Part shown: positions 17,687 through 26,252 of the stretch, piece after piece
How the letters are laid out: every line of letters begins with the position of its first letter
How positions within the stretch are numbered: position 1 is the first letter of the stretch
DNA from: JTS-RE37 sp041744575
GTDB taxonomy: Bacteria > Bacteroidota > Bacteroidia > Flavobacteriales > Flavobacteriaceae
Direction: 5' to 3'
Assembly (NCBI GenBank): GCA_041744575.1
Contig: JBGTKP010000008.1
Coordinates: 1-64,000, forward strand
Length of the DNA stretch: 64,000 nt
Made by a program: the position numbers and the translations under genes
Notes under the pieces: generated by a model
Database searches by the model: none
Seen by the model: only the letters and a program-made list of their open reading frames with translations
What the model was told of the DNA's origin: nothing

Positions 17687-18688
17687 CTAATCCAGCAATT
17701 CAGTAAGCTCACCAAAAATAATTTTAGCATTCATCTTATTATACAGGATCTCATATACCCCGTCAATGATGGGTGTTTTTACTTTTTTAAAAAATTTGGA
17801 TTTAATCTCATAGGCACTTTTTGTGGCATAATATCCCTCGGCGACCATATTCATCTCCATCATGGCACTTTTAACCGTATAGCCCTTCCCGATCATATTG
17901 CCGAACATCCTGTTACGGCTGAATGAGGAATAGGCCGTTACCAGAAGGTCGCCGAGGTAAGCAGAATCATTGATATTGCGGTCAATCTTGTAGATACGCT
18001 TGGTGAAGCGCTTCATTTCCCTGATGGCATTGCTCATCAGCACACTTTGAAAATTATCCCCATACCCAAGACCATGGGCAATGCCGGCAGCTATAGCGTA
18101 TATATTTTTAAGCATGGCAGCATACTCCGTACCTATAATATCATTAGTGACGTTGGCTTTTATATAATCGCTTCTCATTTTCCCTGCCAGAAATTCTGCC
18201 TTTGAAGTATCAGTACAAGCAATTGTCAGATAGGATAACCGCTCCAGAGCCACTTCTTCTGCATGGCAGGGGCCGGTAATCACCCCGATATTTTCAAAGG
18301 GGATATGGTACTTGACATGAAAATGTTCTCCGACTATCAGGCCTGTTTCGGGCACAATGCCTTTAATTGCAGAGAAAACAACCTTTCCAGCCATTGACCC
18401 TTTTATTTTCCCGAGTTCTCCCTCAAGATATACGGAAGGAACCGCAAAAATCAATATATCTGCCTTCTTTACAGCTTCATTGATGTCCGTTGTCAAATCA
18501 AGCTGCTTCATTATAAAACGAACCGAAGTGAGATAATTCGGATTATGGTTCCTGGCTTTAATAAAGTCGACGGTATCCGGATTTCGCATATACCAGATGA
18601 TTTTAGGGAGATTTTCCGAAAGAATTTTTACAAGGGCAGTGGCCCAGCTCCCCCCACCAAATACCGCGAATTTAAGTTCTTTTTTCAT
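17687..18688 (-). CDS. gpsA: Glycerol-3-phosphate dehydrogenase [NAD(P)+]
   Basis: Cytosolic enzyme that reduces dihydroxyacetone phosphate to sn-glycerol 3-phosphate, the backbone for phospholipids. Seen: Rossmann motif VFGGGSWATAL near residue 9-19, VFSAIKGIVPETG (catalytic Lys region), GPCHAEEV, the second catalytic region EYAAMLKNIYAIAAGIAHGLGYGDN with its Lys, and the dehydrogenase signature LGDLLVTAYSSFSRN. Length of 333 is standard. Single gene with 390 bases of upstream sequence that also hosts a small-RNA candidate on the other strand. Confidence 0.95.
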   Translation of the reverse strand: MKKELKFAVFGGGSWATALVKILSENLPKIIWYMRNPDTVDFIKARNHNPNYLTSVRFIMKQLDLTTDINEAVKKADILIFAVPSVYLEGELGKIKGSMAGKVVFSAIKGIVPETGLIVGEHFHVKYHIPFENIGVITGPCHAEEVALERLSYLTIACTDTSKAEFLAGKMRSDYIKANVTNDIIGTEYAAMLKNIYAIAAGIAHGLGYGDNFQSVLMSNAIREMKRFTKRIYKIDRNINDSAYLGDLLVTAYSSFSRNRMFGNMIGKGYTVKSAMMEMNMVAEGYYATKSAYEIKSKFFKKVKTPIIDGVYEILYNKMNAKIIFGELTELLD

Positions 18689-18850
18689 GCCTGAATATGC
18701 TCAGTTAGGACGCTCTAAATATATTACTATTTTCCGAGGTCACAGATGAATGGCGACTCTGGCCAGCCTTCCTGGAACAGCATCTATACAGTGGGTACCC
18801 GTCGCAGATTAAGTACTCTATATTACGCAACGTTTCGGGTTTTCGGACAT

Positions 18851-18978
18851 CTTATTGTAGAATAAGCGTTATTTCTTGTTCATAATTAAGTAATGCCTGT
18901 CTGGTTTAACCGCAGGCGAAGTGTTGTTGGTTATTAAATGAGAAACCGTTCGGGAACTGCCTTCCGGACGGTTTTTTA
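18851..18978 (+). ncRNA. Small-RNA candidate, hairpins ending in an intrinsic terminator
   Basis: In the 390-base gap between divergent gpsA and phyH, three hairpins line up on the plus strand. CTTATT/AATAAG is at 18851-18866, GCCTG/CAGGC at 18895-18917, and a terminator stem begins at AACCGT (18944) and ends at ACGGTT before a T run. The terminator has no plus-strand gene before it, so it should end an independent transcript. The bases at 18919-18935 match a segment at 48268-48284 in 15 of 17 positions, also just before a terminator there. I see no clear promoter. Could also be a regulatory region. Confidence 0.4.
18943..18978 (+). terminator. Intrinsic terminator of the small-RNA candidate
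   Basis: Stem AACCGTTCGGGAA / TTCCGGACGGTT (one bulge or wobble region) with a 5-base loop and six T. Strong and oriented for the plus strand. PhyH starts about 100 bases later. Confidence 0.7.
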
Positions 18979-19075
18979 GTTCGGACAATCCATCGGGTTG
19001 CTCTTTTTTGTGCTGTTCCAACGGTATATTGTGTAAATTTATGGAACTACATAATGCTTAATAAAACTGTCAGAG

Positions 19076-20047
19076 ATGGAAACAAGACCTAACGCAGAGA
19101 TGGCCAACAAGAAACATGAAACAATTCCTGGAAATCCATCCACCGCAACCAGTAGCAGTAAAAGACTGAATGACCGTACCAGCGGAACACCACTCAGGGT
19201 GCTTAGTGAGGCGGACTGGGAGTTTTGGCTTCGCAATGGATATATAGTCATTAAAAGGGCAGTCCCGGAGGAGCAGGTCAAATCAACTGCTGCCTTTCTT
19301 TGGGAATTTGAGGAAAAGATGCCTGAAGATCCGGAAACCTGGTATGCCCCCCCAAGAGCCGAGATGAAAATGAAGGAACTGACGGGTACTGGAATGATTG
19401 AGGTTTACAATCATCAGCATTTGTGGAATAACCGTCAAATACAACGGGTTTATGATGCCTTCGTGGATATCTGGGGCACTGAAAAATTGTGGGTGACCAT
19501 TGACCGCGCCAACCTGAATTTCCCGATCCGGCCGGGATATGAACAAAAAGGCTTTATTCATTGGGATTATGATCCTGAAACACGGCCACAGAATGTCCAG
19601 GGGGTACTCGCTCTTGCGGATCAGACAGATGAAAATATGGGAGGATTCCAATGCATCCCCTGGCTATACAGGAATTATGATTCCTGGAAGCTGACCCAGC
19701 CTGAGGATCGCAACAGATTTCAACCGGACATTTCCGGACTGGAGGATAAAATTGTAAAAGTGGTCATGGATGCAGGGGACCTGCTTATTTTCAACAGTAC
19801 CGAACCTCACGGAATACGCCCTAATAAATCCCGCGATAAAGTTCGTATTGCACAATATATTTCCATGATGCCTGCCGAAGAAGAGAATGAACCGCTGCGG
19901 CAGTGGCGCATCAATTCCTGGAAAAACAGGGTGGCACCTGAAGGTTACGCCTTTCCCGGAGATCCCAGAAACTGGGAACAGACAAGGTACGAAACAGCAC
20001 GCTTATCCCCGCTTGGGGAGAAACTCCTTGGGCTCACCCCGTGGTGA
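19076..20047 (+). CDS. Phytanoyl-CoA dioxygenase (PhyH) family protein
   Basis: Fe(II)/2-oxoglutarate-dependent oxygenase fold. The iron-binding His-x-Asp is seen in FIHWDYDPET (about residue 162-171) and the distal His in STEPHGIRPN (about 242-251), with an Arg eight residues further (KVRIAQY) for 2-oxoglutarate. The N-terminal 35 residues are hydrophilic and low in structure; the domain begins at LSEADWEFWLRNGYIVIKRAV. PhyH enzymes hydroxylate lipids or small natural products; the substrate cannot be told here. A start a few codons later (MANKK) is possible. Single gene, followed by decayed genes on the other strand. Confidence 0.88.
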   Translation: METRPNAEMANKKHETIPGNPSTATSSSKRLNDRTSGTPLRVLSEADWEFWLRNGYIVIKRAVPEEQVKSTAAFLWEFEEKMPEDPETWYAPPRAEMKMKELTGTGMIEVYNHQHLWNNRQIQRVYDAFVDIWGTEKLWVTIDRANLNFPIRPGYEQKGFIHWDYDPETRPQNVQGVLALADQTDENMGGFQCIPWLYRNYDSWKLTQPEDRNRFQPDISGLEDKIVKVVMDAGDLLIFNSTEPHGIRPNKSRDKVRIAQYISMMPAEEENEPLRQWRINSWKNRVAPEGYAFPGDPRNWEQTRYETARLSPLGEKLLGLTPW

Positions 20048-20078
20048 ATATACTTCCTGACACTCCCCAGTTCCCTAT

Positions 20079-20345
20079 TTAGTGATCGATTCGGGGGGTA
20101 ATCGGGTCTGCCTCCTGTAAAGCAGGCACAATGTACTTAGTAAGAATTTCATCTGTGTACTGATGCGCGTTCCGGTTGTTATAGTTCGTGGCAGTTAGAA
20201 CAATAGAGGCATTCAATGAAGGAAAGGCAATGATGTTATTCCCGCCATTCCCGGCCTTTGAAAATGAAGGCACATCCTCCCCGGGACCGTAGTTTCTCAG
20301 CCAGTTGTGAAAAATAAGACTCCTGGTAGAACATTCTGCCTTTCC
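20079..20345 (-). pseudogene. C-terminal fragment of a beta-lactamase-family serine hydrolase
   Basis: About 88 codons on the minus strand read FHNWLRNYGPGED, then SFSKAGNGGNNIIAFPSLNA and SIVLTATNYNNRN, ending before TAA. This is the end of class C beta-lactamase / penicillin-binding-like esterases: the KTG-equivalent loop AGNGGNNI, then V-P-S-L-based strand, then TATNYN. The upstream catalytic Ser-x-x-Lys and Tyr motifs are missing; the sequence before it belongs to other fragments. It is a truncated remnant, possibly joined to the neighbouring decayed SDR by a deletion. Confidence 0.65.
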
Positions 20346-20482
20346 CAGTTAGTTGATGTCGAGTAAATTTCCCTTGAGAATATAAATGAAATAAGGATTT
20401 TCAAGAAAGTGCCAGGGAGTAGCGGCTTTCATATAATCATATTCTGAATGGACAATCCCGGGCGATTTGAACTCCGACTTTT

Positions 20483-21243
20483 TTAAACCAAAATAGGTGC
20501 CGGCCGGACGGATGATCCCTGGCCATTGCTCCATTTTGAATCTTCGGAACACAAGAAGGCGACAACGCTGACAATGTCTGTGGCATCGCCAACCCGACAC
20601 AGAGCTGTCTGTCCGGCCAAAAAGCCTTTCATCTGAGGATTGTTGCGGATGGCTGCGTTGTTAAAATCGGTTTCAATAGGGCCGGGGGCCACAATATTAG
20701 ATCTGATGACGCGCTTACCGTATTCCTTGGCCACATACTTGGTAAAGGTCTCGACTGCGGATTTCAGGCCGAGGACACGGAATAGCCGGGCATACAGAAA
20801 CGGGTGGTTCCTGAGGATACAAAGACCATTCCCCCGTCTTCATTCATCATATCAAGGGCTTTTTGGGTAAGAAAATAAACGCTTTTAAAATGGATGTTCA
20901 TCAGGGGGTCAAAATCTTCCTCTGTGACCTCCGCGATCGGAATTGTTGCGCCTACCCCGGCATTGTTGATAAGGTAGTCAAAACGATCTGTATTCCAGTC
21001 TTTAGACAGCGTCTGGCGCAAATTTCCCAGGAAGCTTTCAAACGAGTTGAAGTCAGAAACGTCAAAGGGCAGGATGGCCGCCTTTGAACCCTGTGACACG
21101 ATTGATGCTGCCACCTTCTCCGCCTCTTCATTTTTTGAATGGTAGGTGAGGATGATATCCAGTCCTTTTTGAGAGAGAGCCATGGCCATATCCCGTCCAA
21201 GTCCCCTGCTTACCCCTGTTACCAGTGCAATTTTACGAGCCAT
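20483..21243 (-). pseudogene. Frameshifted short-chain dehydrogenase/reductase
   Basis: The N-terminal half is a classic SDR: cofactor motif TGVSRGLG at 9-16, NNAG near 93-96, and FVSSGTTRF. The frame then stops at GYSVSSA-TGA. One missing base near 20764 explains it, because the next frame reads on as KSAVETFTKYVAKEYGK, then NIVAPGPIETDF and VAFLCSEDSKWSNGQ. The catalytic Tyr expected four residues before Lys in Y-x-A-S-K is a Ser here (SSASK), so even the repaired protein should be inactive. A second shift near 20525 may have spoiled the C-terminal tail. Together about 250 codons, the usual SDR length. Confidence 0.85.
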
Positions 21244-21353
21244 TATGTAGATTTAATGATGATGCCACCTGTCTGGCGGGCATATCCAAAAATACAAAGT
21301 TTCAACGGTGAGTATTTCATCTCTGCGGATCGTTTTGAAAAATTCTTAAAATA

Positions 21354-21923
21354 TTATAATTCCCGAATGATTTTGCATGGGTTTCCGAAGGCCAGAATAT
21401 TGTCCGGGAGGTTTTTGGTAACGACACTGCCCGCGCCTACCGTGACATTATTTCCAATAGTGATGCCCGGTAAGATCACTGAATTCCCACCTATCCATAC
21501 ATTGTCGCCGATGGTCACTGGCTTCGAAAAAGTCCTGTAAGGGGAGGCATTACCAGGCGGGATCCTTTCGGCCGCCTTTAAGGGATGTGTCGCGGTGTAT
21601 ATCTGAACTGCCGGTCCGATCAGTCCGTTGCTGCCTATAGTGATCAGGTTATCATCAAGAAAGATACAATGGGCATTGATGAAGGTATTCTCCCCGACGG
21701 AAATAAACCTCCCGAAATCACAGTAAAATGGCATTTCCACCCAAACCCCGGGGGCCTTGTGTCCTAAGAGTGAAGTAAGCAGAGCATCCCGCGCTGCCAG
21801 ATCCTCAGCAGGGAGTCCATTGTAGGAGCGGATGAACCGTCTTGCATTAAAGTACATGTCAAGCAATTCAGGATCCCGGGAATTATACAGGGACCCGGAG
21901 AGCATTTTTTCTTTTTCAGTCAT
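21354..21923 (-). CDS. Maltose/galactoside O-acetyltransferase-like enzyme
   Basis: Cytosolic acetyl-CoA-dependent sugar O-acetyltransferase of the LacA/Maa/NodL group. N-terminal mac domain: MLSGSLYNSRDPELLDM followed by ARRFIRSYN. Then come left-handed beta-helix hexapeptide repeats (VTIGDNVWIGGNSVILPGITIGNN and so on), the PFYCDFG segment, catalytic His in ATHPL, and the VTKNLPDNILAFGNPCKII ending. The 189-residue length is normal. Probably detoxifies or tags sugars. Single gene. Confidence 0.9.
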   Translation of the reverse strand: MTEKEKMLSGSLYNSRDPELLDMYFNARRFIRSYNGLPAEDLAARDALLTSLLGHKAPGVWVEMPFYCDFGRFISVGENTFINAHCIFLDDNLITIGSNGLIGPAVQIYTATHPLKAAERIPPGNASPYRTFSKPVTIGDNVWIGGNSVILPGITIGNNVTVGAGSVVTKNLPDNILAFGNPCKIIREL

Positions 21924-22550
21924 TTGTATAAGAAGTAGTCTGGAGCAGCGAGCCAGATACGGAAGCTGATTCTAATGGGGCGGAAAAACAAAAAACGAAC
22001 TCTCACAATTTCAATCGATTCTGGTCACCCGGAAATTCGATATTTTCCTTTGGGCTATGATATGTATTTAAGAAAACATACGCTTTCCCTAAAATCTTGA
22101 AAATTTGGCAACCATGGTATTCCGGATGATGTGAGGCTGCGCTACAGGCGGTTTTTCGCGTGCGTTCAATTATTTCTTTTTGCCCCTGTAATACTGCAGA
22201 GGCAACTGCCAGCCAGAAGCTCAACCGTGATGTAATCATTGGATTTTACCTGGCATCACTGAGTTTTCTTTGGTTGAGACCCTCAACATTGCCTATAGGA
22301 AGGTACTGAAAATATTTGATCTCAGTGCTGGACCCTGATGGATTTAGCAAACTATAGGTGCTTCACCAACCATTCACTGCCGGTATGCACGCGCTAGTGA
22401 AATTTTCATTGGTCTCCGGACAGCAGATCGAAGCAGTCAGGCTATTCACCTTGTATTCAATTCGGATTGATAAAAAATAGTTTATTTTTACAACCATTTA
22501 ATATTCTGGTTTGATCCCTGTTCACAAAAATATTTTTATCTCCCCCATTC
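21924..22550. other. 630-base gap, nothing convincing
   Basis: A 78-codon minus-strand frame (22003-22239) has no recognisable motif and reads unlike its neighbours; I do not call it. The last 80 bases before MscS are AT-rich and probably hold its promoter, without an exact TAnnTTTG match. Confidence 0.4.
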
Positions 22551-23456
22551 ATGCAGAACGCTACCAAAACCATCACCCAATCCTTCCTTGATACTTATAA
22601 TAATTTTATAGAGCAGCTTCCGGGAATCGGCCTTGGAATTCTCATCATTGTCTTTGGCATTTTCCTTGCGGCATGGATTGGCGCTTTTGCCAGAAAGAAG
22701 ATTTCGGCCAAAACGGCAGATCCGCTGATGAGCCGGTTTCTGGGTCAGGCGCTCAAGTATTCCCTTATTGGTATAGCCGTCATGCTGGCCCTGAGAGCCG
22801 CAGGCCTGGGGGGCATTGCCACAGGTATCCTGACTGCTGCCGGAGCAAGTGCGGTGGTTCTGGGCTTTGCTTTTAAGGATATTGGGGAGAATTTTATTGC
22901 GGGGATCATCCTTGCCTTCAGCAGACCGTATAACGTGGACGATACGGTAGACATTGACGGGAATTTCGGGAAGGTAAAAACCCTGGAATTCAGATATACC
23001 AAATTAAAGACTTTTGACGGCAAAGACGTGTATATTCCCAACAGCGATGTATTGACAAAGCCGGTCACCAACTTTACGGAAGATGGCTACTTCCGGTGGG
23101 ATTTTACAGTAGGCATAGCCTATGAGGATGACATCGCAGGTGCAAAAGAAACTATTCTCGAGGTGTTAAAGAAGGAGAAGGACGTGATTGAGGATGAGGA
23201 ACATGAGAATTTCGTAGTTGAAGATCAGCTTGCCACCAGTACAGTCAATCTCAAAGTGTATTTTTGGGTAGATACAAAGGATTTCAGACGGATGGCCTTA
23301 ATTACCAAAGGAAGTGTCGTGCGGAATGTAAAGGAAGCACTCGAGAAGGCCGGATACCATATGCCTGCAGACATACATGAGATAAAACTGTATGGGGCGG
23401 AAACGGATTTTCCTCTGCGGCTGACAGAACTGTCGAAGGAGGACAGGAAGAAATAG
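22551..23456 (+). CDS. Small-conductance mechanosensitive channel (MscS family)
   Basis: Inner-membrane channel that opens under membrane tension to release solutes in osmotic downshock. Three membrane helices (about 25-48, 64-84, 87-125). The pore helix is rich in Gly/Ala (GILTAAGASAVVLGFAFKDIGENFIAGIILAF), followed by the MscS beta-domain signature SRPYNVDDTVDIDGNFGKV and YIPNSDVLTKPVTNFT. The C-terminal alpha/beta domain reaches residue 301. Length matches the E. coli prototype. Single gene. Confidence 0.93.
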   Translation: MQNATKTITQSFLDTYNNFIEQLPGIGLGILIIVFGIFLAAWIGAFARKKISAKTADPLMSRFLGQALKYSLIGIAVMLALRAAGLGGIATGILTAAGASAVVLGFAFKDIGENFIAGIILAFSRPYNVDDTVDIDGNFGKVKTLEFRYTKLKTFDGKDVYIPNSDVLTKPVTNFTEDGYFRWDFTVGIAYEDDIAGAKETILEVLKKEKDVIEDEEHENFVVEDQLATSTVNLKVYFWVDTKDFRRMALITKGSVVRNVKEALEKAGYHMPADIHEIKLYGAETDFPLRLTELSKEDRKK

Positions 23457-23645
23457 CATCATTTTGAGCCTTATTTGGAATAGGCCTTGATTCGGAATAG
23501 CTACACAATTAAATTGCAATTGAGTATATGCCAGGCAAGGGATACTCAAAAAACCCAGTTTTCATGCCAATTGCAATCCGGAGAGATAGGTGAAACTAAA
23601 TTGTAAAATCTGATAGCGTTGGGATTATCCTGCGACAACGGCAGG

Positions 23646-24140
23646 CTAGAAACTTTGATCATCCGCAGAAGGGCCATAGCTGGCAGGTAGCGGGATTCCC
23701 ATTAACCGGTAGTACACCCCTAATTGTGCACGGTGATGGGTAATCTGATCCAGGGAATGACGGATGGCTCCTTATTTGGTCCACTCTTTCAGTTTGTGAC
23801 CGTTCATGCTGATATACCAATTTGGCTGGAGGTCAGCTTCCCCGGCTTTTTCTATGGCCGCAGCAGATACTTTAAAGTTCTTTTCCAGTTTGGCGCTCAA
23901 TTGTTCCCGTCCTTCAATTTTTTCCAGTTTCGGTGTCTCGGCGAAATCCAATCCTGGCGTCTCCAGGATGATGGCAGCCCAGCCGAAAATATCCGAGATG
24001 TGGCTGCAAAGTGGCATCAGCTTCATGCTTTTTTCGTGGGGAGCGTATCCGTTCCTGTCTTTCGGAAAACGGGAGAAGAATTTTTTTGTAATACTGAATT
24101 CTTCTGTCAGTTCTTGTTTTAGTACTTGCAAAATATCCAT
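23646..24140 (-). pseudogene. DinB family protein interrupted by one in-frame stop
   Basis: Minus-strand frame begins MDILQVLKQELTEEFSITKKFF and reaches NGHKLKEWTK, then meets TAA (23772-23774). The same frame then continues without any shift as GAIRHSLDQITHHRAQLGVYY, then RLMGIPLPASYGPSADD, to TAG. The second part is the conserved end of DinB-like four-helix proteins (HSLDQ..HHRAQL with the metal-site His pair). The repaired protein would have about 163 residues, the usual size. The lost codon was probably Tyr (family consensus K-Y-E-A-I-R). Either a fresh pseudogene, a sequencing error or, less likely, read-through. Confidence 0.88.
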
Positions 24141-24739
24141 GTCAAAATATTTTATGAACAGGTGGCGTTACATCGGCCTCCATTTCAGGCTCTCGTATTT
24201 TAAATGTCAGGTTCCTTGAGGAGGCACTTCCGGAGGTGACAACCCTTCTATAAAGATAGCCAATCCCATACAGATTTCAGTTGCGAAGCAGAGGAAACGA
24301 AAAAGAACCGGATAAGGCCGGGATGATGCCTCACTTCGTTAATGATAAGGGGTCATGGTACTGTTTCAAAAAATCCTGTCTAAAGGAGGGTGATTCCGAA
24401 ACCCAACACCTTTTTGGGGAAGGAACAGCCACAATTATTGAAAGCCGTCCGGAAAACTCCACTATTGCTTACTTTTAATACAGAGGCCATCGAGAAGTTA
24501 ACCGGAAATTGTTCAAACGATCTTTCGGAATACCTGTATCTGCATTCGGATGGGAAAGCCTTGCTCGGCAGGTGGTGGTCCTGCGATGGCCGGGGATTGT
24601 TCTGCAGGAGACAGGAATAGGCTTATTCTTTATGATGTCTTTCCGGCTGAAATGAGCAATGCCGGATTTAAGGCACGGATATAAAAAAGCTGCTAAAAAG
24701 AATAAACTCCTGATAGCAGCAGCAATACTTTCTTCGATT
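24141..24739. other. 600-base gap with possible coding debris
   Basis: Two plus-strand stretches read like protein. Around 24435-24570 is LKAVRKTPLLLTFNTEAIEK followed by NDLSEYLYLHSDGKALLGRW; in another frame around 24600-24685 is NRLILYDVFPAEMSNAGFKA. They could be pieces of one frameshifted gene. I cannot name a family. No terminator or RNA is evident. Confidence 0.35.
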
Positions 24740-25222
24740 TTATAGGGTCCGCAGGTATTCCGCTACGGCGCGGGCGTCTTCTTCACTTAAATTCTGGTTC
24801 AGCATGATGGCATTGTTGTGCTCTTTCTGCAAGGCCTGTGCGATCGGATCCTCTTTCAGCATTCCATCCGGGTTAAGGATCATGTTCATTACCCATTCAG
24901 GGCTCCTGCGCTCATAAATCCCCTTCATCGCCGGACCGATCATTCGCTGATCCGCCATATGGCAGGCCGTACAGATGCTCTTAAATGTCCCTTCCCCTTT
25001 GGCAGCCATTTCGGCATCGATCTCCTCTCCAAATTCGACCGAGGTGACAGGTCCTACGCCCTTATTACTGAGGTCGACCGGTACGCCTTCGGAAACCGTT
25101 TCCTTCTTGGCCTCCGTCTTCGTACGGTTCATTTCAAAACCGCCTTCTTTTTTTTCTTCTTTCTTTTCGCCACAGGCCGCTATCAGGGCACCTACCGCCA
25201 GCATAACGAATATTTTTTTCAT
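24740..25222 (-). CDS. Monohaem cytochrome c lipoprotein
   Basis: Signal peptide with lipobox LIAAC (Cys17), then a charged Lys/Glu linker, then a small class I cytochrome c domain. Haem attachment site C84-T-A-C87-H88 is present and the probable axial Met is Met140 in AIMLNQNL. GPAMKGIYERRSP and the closing EEDARAVAEYL are typical. It is a lipid-anchored periplasmic electron carrier. No oxidase or dehydrogenase genes are adjacent, so its redox partner is unknown. Single gene. Confidence 0.9.
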   Translation of the reverse strand: MKKIFVMLAVGALIAACGEKKEEKKEGGFEMNRTKTEAKKETVSEGVPVDLSNKGVGPVTSVEFGEEIDAEMAAKGEGTFKSICTACHMADQRMIGPAMKGIYERRSPEWVMNMILNPDGMLKEDPIAQALQKEHNNAIMLNQNLSEEDARAVAEYLRTL

Positions 25223-25264
25223 CGGAGTTTCATTTAGAACTACTAATATAAGAAATAGGCCGAC

Positions 25265-26227
25265 TTATTTGAGCTCCTTCGCAAAATTAATGGCCCTTTT
25301 CTCATTGTAGTAGGTATTGCCAGTTCCGTAAAAGCCCACATGCCCTCCAAATGAAGGGGTTTCAAGATAAAGGGCCGGATTTTTTTCGGCTTCGCGGAAT
25401 GGATAACATTCAGGCCCTAAAAAAGAATCGTTGCGGGCATTGAGGATGAGTGACGGAATGCGGATATTCGACAAGAAGGAGTTACAGCTGGAATGACGAT
25501 AATAGTCCAGTGCATCTTCAAAACCATGTGCCCTGCTGGTATATATATCATCGAAATCCTTTAATGTCCGGATATTGCGTAAGGTGATGTCGGTTAGAAG
25601 TTCCGGAAAGACGGACTGTTTGGCGCGCAACTTTACAGTCAGGTGCCTGAGAAACCTCCTGGCATAGAGTCGGTTCTTCAGGCGTTGCAACTGCCTGAGG
25701 GAGCTGTATAAATCACAGGGCACTGAAACCCCGATCACCGATGTCAGTTCTTTTGGAAGATCCCTGCCTTCCCCTGCATATTTAAGAGCCATATTTCCAC
25801 CCAGGCTGAATCCCTTGATGCAGATTTGACTGTAGTTCCCGGAACCTGTAATATGCCGGATCACCATTTCCAGATCCTCTGTGGCACCTGAATGATAGGA
25901 ACGGAAGAGACGGTTGGTCTCTCCGCTACATCCCCTGAAATTTACGGCACATGCATCAAAACCCTCCTTGTTGAACAAGCGGGCACTCCCTGTCATGTAG
26001 GGCCTTTGTCCGTTGCCTTCCAATCCGTGAAGGAGGACCACGACTTTCCGGCTATCTCCGGAAGCAAAACTCCAGTCAAGGTCCATAAAATCCCCATCAG
26101 GCAATTCGAGCCTTTCCCTCCGTTGCAGGAGACCATCAACCTTTCGGACCAGCCCGGAATAAATGGTTGAAAAGTGTCCATTGGTAAAGAACCAGGGCGG
26201 GCGGTAGCGGGTGGTTAGTACAGGCAT
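25265..26227 (-). CDS. YheT-type alpha/beta hydrolase
   Basis: Alpha/beta hydrolase of the YheT/EMB8 (ABHD1/3) group, putative esterases or lipases. Landmarks: RPPWFFTNGHFSTIYSGL near the start, oxyanion region LLHGLEGN, FRGCSGETN, nucleophile elbow GFSLGG with Ser, acid region NARNDSFLG, and His in SFGGHVGFYG. The frame is open for 22 more codons upstream, but those overlap the end of the nitronate monooxygenase gene. The chosen Met begins the conserved region, 26 bases after that gene's stop. The two genes are likely cotranscribed. Confidence 0.9.
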   Translation of the reverse strand: MPVLTTRYRPPWFFTNGHFSTIYSGLVRKVDGLLQRRERLELPDGDFMDLDWSFASGDSRKVVVLLHGLEGNGQRPYMTGSARLFNKEGFDACAVNFRGCSGETNRLFRSYHSGATEDLEMVIRHITGSGNYSQICIKGFSLGGNMALKYAGEGRDLPKELTSVIGVSVPCDLYSSLRQLQRLKNRLYARRFLRHLTVKLRAKQSVFPELLTDITLRNIRTLKDFDDIYTSRAHGFEDALDYYRHSSCNSFLSNIRIPSLILNARNDSFLGPECYPFREAEKNPALYLETPSFGGHVGFYGTGNTYYNEKRAINFAKELK

Positions 26228-26252
26228 GGCAATAGAGGCATAGCATTTAAGG

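Noticed and set aside
22003..22239. 78-codon minus-strand frame between acetyltransferase and MscS
   Set aside because: No motif, odd composition, no sensible start signal; looks like chance.
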